A DNA stretch of 5,820 nucleotides from Rhizobacter sp. (GTDB taxonomy: Bacteria; Pseudomonadota; Gammaproteobacteria; Burkholderiales; Burkholderiaceae_C): contig JANXVK010000564.1 in the NCBI GenBank assembly GCA_025351675.1, forward strand, positions 1-5,820. Reading direction: 5' to 3'. Shown piece after piece: positions 1-5,820 of this stretch. Made by a program: the position numbers and the translations under genes. Each line of letters starts with the position of its first letter. Within the stretch, counting starts at the first letter, position 1. Under the pieces are notes generated by a model. That model was given only the letters and a program-made list of their open reading frames with translations. It was not told the origin of the DNA and did not search any database.

Positions 1-192
1 CTGACGCGCGAGCAGACCGGCCGCCTCGCGCAACTCACCTCGCTCGCGCCGGGCGACTTCGCCGCGGTGAAGCGCCAGATCGACGTGCTCGGCGAGGCTT
101 TCGCGCCCGACGAGTTCCTGTCGCAGCTCGAGGCCGAGCACCGCGTCAAGCCCGAGGTGCGGCAACAGCGGGGGATGGGGTTCCTGCATTGA
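1..192 (+). CDS. C-terminal end of a probable AAA+ family ATPase (5' partial)
   Basis: The window opens inside a reading frame that gives 63 codons and ends at TGA 190-192. The visible tail contains L-APGDF-AVKRQ, followed by an acidic/helical stretch (DEFLSQLEAE), a basic KPEVRQQ segment and a final GMGFLH. A terminal 'LTPGDF..V.RQ ... L..E...K ... IGF' pattern is, from memory, typical of the lid and C-terminus of SpoVK/CDC48-like AAA+ ATPases of Gram-negative bacteria. The Walker A and B motifs lie outside the window, so the assignment rests on this tail alone. The stop overlaps the start of the TIR gene by four bases (TTGA), which suggests co-transcription and translational coupling, and so a shared function. 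If the family call is right, the protein would hydrolyse ATP to remodel a partner, possibly the TIR protein. Confidence 0.6.
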   Translation: MTREQTGRLAQLTSLAPGDFAAVKRQIDVLGEAFAPDEFLSQLEAEHRVKPEVRQQRGMGFLH

Positions 193-2165
193 GCGGTGAG
201 CCCGCGGCGCCGGGCTACCGCGCCTTCATCTCGTACAGCCGCCGGGATGGCGCAGTCGCCGCTGCGCTCGCGGCCAAGCTCGCGCGCGTCGGCAGCCCCT
301 GGTATCGCGTTCGCGCGATGCGCGTTTTTCTGGACAAGAACAGCCTGTCGACCGCGCCGAGCCTCGAGAAGACGCTCGATGAAGCGCTCGCTGACAGCGA
401 GTGGCTGGTTCTGCTCGCGTCGCCGCATTCGGCCGCCTCGGAATGGGTGGGTGAAGAGCTCGACTGGTGGCTCGAGCATCGCGGCACCTCGAAGCTCGTC
501 ATCGCGTGCGTCGGCGGCGAAATCGCGTGGCAGGGGATGGCCGGCACCGATTTCGACTGGCGCGTGACCACCGCGTTGTCGCGGCGGCTGAGCGGGCACT
601 TCGCGGCCCAGCCGATCTGGGCCGATCTGAGGCCGGCGGCCAGGCACCGGTGGTGGCCGACGTGGAACGCGGCATTTCAGGACGGCGTTCTCAACGTGGC
701 CGCGCCGATCTGCGGCGTCTCGAAAGACGTGCTGTGGAACAAGGAGCGGGTCGAATGGCGCACTCGCCTCGCGTTCGCCGGGATGGCGGCGATCACGATG
801 GCAGCGCTTTTCTGGGGCCTCACGCGAACCGATTCGGTGTCGATGGATCGCAAGGAGAACATCGCGTCGATCCAGCTCGGCGCGAAGGCGTTCTCGGTGC
901 TGCCGCGCGACGCGATGCTGGCCGCGCAGATCGCGCTCGTCGGCGTCGCACTGCGGCCGAGCGGGATCGCCGCGAGCGCGTTGCGCAGCGCGGTGGCGCG
1001 CCTCGCCGGCGAGGTGGCGCCGCGTTTCGAGGGCGCGTCGCCGGGCGCGGTCGATATCGCGTTCTCGCCACGGGCGACGCGGCTGGCCGTGCTCTCGCGC
1101 GACGGCGTGGTTGCGGTGCTCGACGCCGCGACGGGACGCCCGCTCGGCACGATCACGGTGCCGGCGCCGTTCGAGGCGCGCGCGCTGGTCTGGGGCGCCG
1201 GCGGCACCTTGGCGGTCGGCGGCGCGGGTGGCGTGCGGCTGTGGCAACTTGGCGAAGACGCCGCCTTCACCGGCGCAACCGGCCCCGAGAGGGTGGTTGC
1301 GATCGACGCGCGCGTCACTGCGCTGGCGTTCAGCGCCGACGGCACGCAGCTCGCGGCCGGCATCGGCGACGGGTCGGTGCGCATCGTGGCGTCGGCCAGT
1401 GGCGAGGTCAGCCGAAGTTTCGTCGTCAGCCGTGCCGCCGGCCTGCGCGCGATCGCCTTCAGCAACGACGGCACGCGCCTCGCGACCGGTGCCGACGACG
1501 GCGAGGCAGTGCTGTGGCAGCTTGCCGACGCGGCGCCCGTGCTGCGCGTTCGGATGGCCGGGCCGATCGTCTCGGTCGACTTCAACCGCGAAGGCGACAG
1601 CACGCTGGCCAAGCACGTGCTCGCGTTCGCCGATGCCGGCGGCGCGCTGCGCGTGGTCGACGCCGACACGGCCGCGCCAGCGCCCGGCCCGGCGCCCGTT
1701 CTGCGCGCGATCGATCTGAAACCGGGCGGCGGTGTGAGCGCGCGTTTCGTTCAGGGGCGTTGCCTGGTGCGAGCGGGTGCCGCCGGGCCGGTCACGGCGG
1801 AGGCGACCCTCGGTTTCGAGCCGCTGTTCGGGTTCGGGCGCGGCGCGGCGGGTGCGGCGCCGCGGGTGGCAATGGCGATCGGCAACGTCTCGGCCGCCGT
1901 TCGCGCCGAGCCCGCGCGGCCAGGCTCGAGCCTGTTCGCGCTGCTCGACGCTGCCGGGTCGATCGCGGTCTACGAGCAGCCGCTGTGTGGCGACGCCGAG
2001 GCCGTGTGCCGGTTCGCGCAGCCGTGGCTCACTGCGCCGCTGAGCGCCGAGGTGCGGGCGCGCTGGGTGCCGGGCGAAGTCGATCTGCGCGAACCGGTGA
2101 CGCAGCCGCCCGGCCCGGCCTGCCGCGCGTTGATCGATCGCCTGCTGATCCCGACCCGGGGCTGA
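189..2165 (+). CDS. TIR domain - transmembrane - WD40 repeat protein
   Basis: This is a 658-residue multidomain protein. Residues 9-135 form a TIR domain: YRAFISYSRRD is strand A and box 1, RVFLDKNSLS leads into the BB loop, and SEWVGEELDWW is the alpha-C region. E90, four residues after W86, aligns by pattern with the catalytic glutamate of TIR NADases such as SARM1, so NAD+ cleavage is possible. Residues 194-212 are a hydrophobic predicted membrane helix preceded by K185, R187, R191 and R193. Residues 220-280 resemble the helical linker that precedes WD40 domains in many STAND proteins (LGAKAF...PRDAMLAAQIAL). At least five WD40-like blades begin near residues 288, 330, 376, 419 and 460 (for example VTALAFSADG, LRAIAFSNDG); later blades are degenerate. 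The TTG start overlaps the upstream stop, lies 8 bases after a G-rich stretch (170-180), and begins just before the TIR core; the first in-frame ATG (318) would destroy the domain. The exact role is unknown; signalling or defence is inferred. Confidence 0.88.
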   Translation: MSGEPAAPGYRAFISYSRRDGAVAAALAAKLARVGSPWYRVRAMRVFLDKNSLSTAPSLEKTLDEALADSEWLVLLASPHSAASEWVGEELDWWLEHRGTSKLVIACVGGEIAWQGMAGTDFDWRVTTALSRRLSGHFAAQPIWADLRPAARHRWWPTWNAAFQDGVLNVAAPICGVSKDVLWNKERVEWRTRLAFAGMAAITMAALFWGLTRTDSVSMDRKENIASIQLGAKAFSVLPRDAMLAAQIALVGVALRPSGIAASALRSAVARLAGEVAPRFEGASPGAVDIAFSPRATRLAVLSRDGVVAVLDAATGRPLGTITVPAPFEARALVWGAGGTLAVGGAGGVRLWQLGEDAAFTGATGPERVVAIDARVTALAFSADGTQLAAGIGDGSVRIVASASGEVSRSFVVSRAAGLRAIAFSNDGTRLATGADDGEAVLWQLADAAPVLRVRMAGPIVSVDFNREGDSTLAKHVLAFADAGGALRVVDADTAAPAPGPAPVLRAIDLKPGGGVSARFVQGRCLVRAGAAGPVTAEATLGFEPLFGFGRGAAGAAPRVAMAIGNVSAAVRAEPARPGSSLFALLDAAGSIAVYEQPLCGDAEAVCRFAQPWLTAPLSAEVRARWVPGEVDLREPVTQPPGPACRALIDRLLIPTRG

Positions 2166-2166
2166 G

Positions 2167-2559
2167 CTACATCTGCTCCCACGGCAGGCCGTCGAAGCGC
2201 CAGCCGTTCAGTTGGCCGCGCTGAAAGTGTTCGTCGAGCTCGCCCTCGAAGCCGTGCACCACGTTGACGACCTCGCCGAAGCCCGCCGCTTCGAGCGCCT
2301 CGGCCGCCGGCACCGTGCGCCGCCCCGAGCGGCACAGCAGCACGACCGGACGCGCGGTGCCGCCCGCTTCGCGCTCGACCTGCGCGGCGAACTTTACCGG
2401 GTCGACGTGCATCTCCGGGTACTCGTACCACGGGATGTGCACGACGCCCGGCGGGTGCCCGACGTAGAGGTACTCGATCTCCATGCGCACGTCGACGAAC
2501 AGCGCGTCTGGATGCGATTGCAGATAGACCCAGGTCGCCTTGGGCTCCAGATGCTTCAT
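2167..2559 (-). CDS. Rhodanese-like sulfurtransferase, single domain
   Basis: This 130-residue cytosolic protein has one rhodanese fold and no signal peptide. The fold's landmarks are in order: ALFVDVRMEIEY (residues 19-30, the conserved DVR), GHPPGVVHIPW (34-44, the G-H-I-P-G-A-x-x-I-P equivalent) and the active-site loop C76-R-S-G-R-R-T82, followed by the helix AAEALEAAGF and the C-terminal VNVVHGFEGEL. C76 would carry the persulfide during sulfur transfer. The size fits GlpE/PspE-type single-domain enzymes; the physiological sulfur donor and acceptor cannot be told. The ATG at 2557-2559 has no evident Shine-Dalgarno sequence. The gene is divergent from metH1 (44 bases apart) and converges on the TIR gene with a single base between stops. 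A link with sulfur amino acid metabolism through metH is only suggested by adjacency. Confidence 0.92.
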   Translation of the reverse strand: MKHLEPKATWVYLQSHPDALFVDVRMEIEYLYVGHPPGVVHIPWYEYPEMHVDPVKFAAQVEREAGGTARPVVLLCRSGRRTVPAAEALEAAGFGEVVNVVHGFEGELDEHFQRGQLNGWRFDGLPWEQM

Positions 2560-2591
2560 GCGCGCGGCGGGCGAGGGATTGACATGTTTTC

Positions 2592-2603
2592 TACAATACC
2601 CGA
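2592..2603 (+). promoter_or_regulatory. Putative metH1 promoter, -10 box at 2592-2597, possibly leaderless
   Basis: TACAAT (2592-2597) matches the sigma70 -10 consensus at five of six positions and lies only six bases before the metH1 ATG (2604). Transcription starting about seven bases after the box would begin at or next to the A of the start codon, giving a leaderless mRNA. This fits the absence of any purine-rich Shine-Dalgarno sequence before the ATG. No good -35 lies at 16-18 bases upstream; the TTGACA at 2579-2584 is only seven bases away and cannot serve this -10. Confidence 0.45.
2593..2598 (-). promoter_or_regulatory. Possible divergent -10 box for the rhodanese gene
   Basis: Read on the minus strand, the metH1 -10 region gives TATTGT, matching TATAAT at four of six positions. 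A start about seven bases downstream (near 2586) would leave a leader of roughly 26 bases before the rhodanese ATG. The intergenic space is only 44 bases, so the two promoters must overlap or lie within a neighbouring gene. This is weak on its own. Confidence 0.25.
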
Positions 2604-3662
2604 ATGAACACGCCGAACTTCACGCGCGGAGCGCGATTGCCTGAAATCCTCGCGCAGCGCATTGCCGTTCTCGACGGCGCGATGGGCACGATGATCCAGC
2701 GCTACCAACTCGGCGAGGCCGATTACCGCGGTGCACGGTTCACCGACCACCCGAAGGACTTGAAGGGCAACAACGACATGTTGCAACTCAGCAAGCCCGA
2801 GGTGATCCTGGAGATCCACGAGCAATACCTCGAAGCCGGCGCCGACATCATCGAGACCAACACCTTCGGCGCGACCAGCGTCGCCCAGGACGATTACGGC
2901 CTCGGCGCCTTCGCCCGCGAGATGAACGTGGCGGCGGCCAAGCTCGCGCGCCAGGCCTGCGACAAGTTCAGCACGTTTGAGAAGCCGCGCTTCGTCGCCG
3001 GCGCGCTCGGGCCGACGCCCAAGACCGCGAGCATCAGCCCGGACGTGAACGACCCGGCCGCGCGCAACGTCACCTTCGACGAGCTGAAGACCGCATACTA
3101 CGAGCAGGCGAGCGGCTTGCTCGAAGGCGGCTGCGACCTGTTCCTGGTCGAAACCATCTTCGACACGCTCAACGCGAAGGCTGCGATCTTCGCGCTCGAC
3201 GAGTTGATGGAAGACACCGGCGAGCGCTTGCCGGTGATCATTTCGGGCACGGTGACCGACGCGTCGGGCCGCATCCTGTCGGGCCAGACCGTCAGCGCGT
3301 TCTGGCACAGCGTGCGCCACGCCAAGCCGCTCGCCATCGGCCTGAACTGCGCGCTCGGCGCGACGCTGATGCGGCCGTACATCGAGGAGCTGTCGCGCAT
3401 CGCCGGCGACACGCATGTCAGCTGCTACCCGAACGCCGGTCTGCCGAATCCGATGAGCGACACCGGCTTCGACGAGACGCCCGAGATCACCGGCAGCCTG
3501 CTCGAGGAGTTCGCCAAGGCCGGCTTCCTCAACATCGCCGGCGGCTGCTGCGGCACGACGCCGGCGCACATCGCGTCGATCGCGCAGAAGGTCGGCAAGT
3601 ACAAGCCGCGCTGCGGACACAAGGGCACGCTGTTCGGCGAGCTGGAACTCGAAGCCGCGTAA
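2604..3662 (+). CDS. metH1: Methionine synthase, homocysteine-binding (zinc) subunit of split MetH
   Basis: This 352-residue protein corresponds to the N-terminal module of cobalamin-dependent methionine synthase (EC 2.1.1.13), which transfers the methyl group from methylcobalamin to homocysteine. The (beta/alpha)8 homocysteine methyltransferase signatures are clear: [13 protein letters not shown] near the N-terminus, [13 protein letters not shown] in the first third, [20 protein letters not shown] sequence near residue 215 and GLNCALG near 249. The three zinc-ligand cysteines are present as C249 and the adjacent pair C315-C316 in GGCCGTTP. The protein ends soon after this domain, where E. 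coli MetH continues into the folate domain, so the reaction needs the separate protein encoded at 3822. The ATG at 2604 gives the expected N-terminal extension and lacks a Shine-Dalgarno sequence. A separate SAH-responsive leader lies between it and its partner, so the two may be partly uncoupled in expression. Confidence 0.95.
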   Translation: MNTPNFTRGARLPEILAQRIAVLDGAMGTMIQRYQLGEADYRGARFTDHPKDLKGNNDMLQLSKPEVILEIHEQYLEAGADIIETNTFGATSVAQDDYGLGAFAREMNVAAAKLARQACDKFSTFEKPRFVAGALGPTPKTASISPDVNDPAARNVTFDELKTAYYEQASGLLEGGCDLFLVETIFDTLNAKAAIFALDELMEDTGERLPVIISGTVTDASGRILSGQTVSAFWHSVRHAKPLAIGLNCALGATLMRPYIEELSRIAGDTHVSCYPNAGLPNPMSDTGFDETPEITGSLLEEFAKAGFLNIAGGCCGTTPAHIASIAQKVGKYKPRCGHKGTLFGELELEAA

Positions 3663-3679
3663 AACGTACAATTCAGCCT
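3643..3679 (+). promoter_or_regulatory. Putative promoter of the SAH riboswitch-metH2 transcript
   Basis: TACAAT at 3667-3672 starts five bases after the metH1 stop codon. A transcript beginning about seven bases downstream (3679-3680) would start one or two bases before the P1 stem of the riboswitch, which is the geometry expected of a real promoter. The best -35 candidate, TGGAAC (3643-3648, 18-base spacer), matches only three of six consensus positions and lies inside the end of metH1. Read-through from metH1 could also supply transcript. Confidence 0.5.
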
Positions 3680-3777
3680 CGCCCGAGGAGCGTTGCGACA
3701 GCTGGTGGTTTTGACAACCGCGCGGCTGCCAGGCTCGGGCACAGTGCACACCCTGCACTGGTTCAACGGCGCTCACC
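3679..3777 (+). promoter_or_regulatory. S-adenosylhomocysteine (SAH) riboswitch aptamer
   Basis: The conserved core CCGAGGAGCGTTGCGAC (3683-3699) and CCAGGCTCGG (3729-3738) match my memory of the SAH riboswitch consensus (Rfam family SAH_riboswitch). Pairing by eye: P1 is GCCCGAG 3681-3687 with CTCGGGC 3734-3740, seven perfect pairs. P2 is CAGC 3699-3702 with GCTG 3725-3728, capped by GGTT 3707-3710 with AACC 3716-3719. An extra hairpin is CAGTGCA 3742-3748 with TGCACTG 3754-3760. The P4 pseudoknot is GAGCG 3688-3692 with CGCTC 3770-3774, extended by TTG 3693-3695 with CAA 3764-3766. Known members sense SAH, the by-product of methyl transfer, and generally raise expression of ahcY, metH or metF when it accumulates. 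Placement before the catalytic half of methionine synthase fits that role. Confidence 0.92.
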
Positions 3778-3802
3778 CGACCCTGACAGGTCCGCGGTGA
3801 GC
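3771..3802 (+). promoter_or_regulatory. Putative expression platform: anti-P4 hairpin
   Basis: GCTCACC (3771-3777) is perfectly complementary to GGTGAGC (3796-3802). The enclosed bases can add an inner stem, GACC 3779-3782 with GGTC 3789-3792, around a six-base loop. The 5' arm overlaps the 3' strand of the P4 pseudoknot (3770-3774), so this hairpin and the SAH-bound fold exclude each other. No T-tract follows, so it is not an intrinsic terminator; control at translation, or through Rho, is more likely. Confidence 0.55.
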
Positions 3803-3804
3803 AA

Positions 3805-3821
3805 CGCGGGCCGCATCTGAA

Positions 3822-3830
<9 letters not shown>
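3805..3830 (+). repeat. Hairpin spanning the metH2 start codon
   Basis: CGCGGGC (3805-3811) can pair with GCCCGCG (3824-3830) in seven GC pairs around a 12-base loop. The G of the ATG at 3822 is in the stem, and the alternative ATG at 3831 begins directly after it. The stem could limit ribosome access. In such GC-rich DNA it may also be chance. Confidence 0.35.

Positions 3831-5820
<1,990 letters not shown>

Noticed and set aside
467..2224. A 585-codon plus-strand frame overlapping the TIR-WD40 gene
   Set aside because: The product is very arginine-rich with no domain, whereas the overlapping frame gives clear TIR and WD40 motifs. It is an out-of-frame shadow.
2579..2584. TTGACA as a -35 box for metH1
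   Set aside because: Only seven bases separate it from TACAAT, and no -10-like hexamer lies 16-18 bases downstream. It is probably coincidental.
2560..2603. Cobalamin or SAM riboswitch upstream of metH1
   Set aside because: The intergenic space is only 44 bases, too short for a cobalamin aptamer, and no B12-box or SAM-class core motif is visible.
3711..3716. TTGACA as a promoter -35 inside the riboswitch
   Set aside because: It lies in the loop region of the P2 arm and no -10 box follows at a proper distance.
3771..3802. Rho-independent terminator before metH2
   Set aside because: The stem is good, but the following bases (AACGCGGGCC) contain no T-run, so it is listed as an anti-P4 hairpin instead.

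Overview
The window is uniformly GC-rich and gene-dense. It most likely comes from a betaproteobacterium (Burkholderiales or Rhodocyclales type). That is inferred from the high-GC codon usage and from a methionine synthase split into two proteins, an arrangement known in that class; no phylogenetic marker was tested.

Positions 1-2165 (+): the last 63 codons of a protein whose tail resembles the C-terminus of AAA+ ATPases. Its stop codon overlaps, as TTGA, the TTG start of a 658-residue protein with an N-terminal TIR domain, one predicted membrane helix, a helical linker and a WD40-like propeller. The two genes look like one translationally coupled unit. By architecture they could form a signalling or anti-phage defence module, with ATPase in one protein and TIR effector plus repeat sensor in the other. 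Function is inference only.

Positions 2167-2559 (-): a small single-domain rhodanese-like sulfurtransferase with an intact CRSGRRT active-site loop. It converges on the TIR gene with one base between the stop codons and diverges from metH1.

Positions 2604-5820 (+): cobalamin-dependent methionine synthase in two pieces. The first protein (352 residues) is the homocysteine-binding, zinc-dependent methyltransferase domain. The second starts near 3822 and runs off the window; it carries the methyltetrahydrofolate-binding, cobalamin-cap, cobalamin-binding and the beginning of the AdoMet reactivation domains. Together they match the domain order of full-length MetH.

The 159-base gap between the two metH pieces holds the most informative non-coding element. 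It is an S-adenosylhomocysteine (SAH) riboswitch, recognised from its conserved core and from P1, P2, an extra hairpin and the P4 pseudoknot, all of which can be paired by eye. A TACAAT -10 box lies just upstream, at the distance expected for transcription to begin at the base of P1. A downstream segment is perfectly complementary to the 3' strand of P4 and forms a plausible competing OFF hairpin. The second half of methionine synthase therefore appears to have its own SAH-responsive promoter and leader, while the first half has another TACAAT box placed so that its mRNA could be leaderless. No tRNA, rRNA, CRISPR array, insertion sequence or intrinsic terminator was seen.
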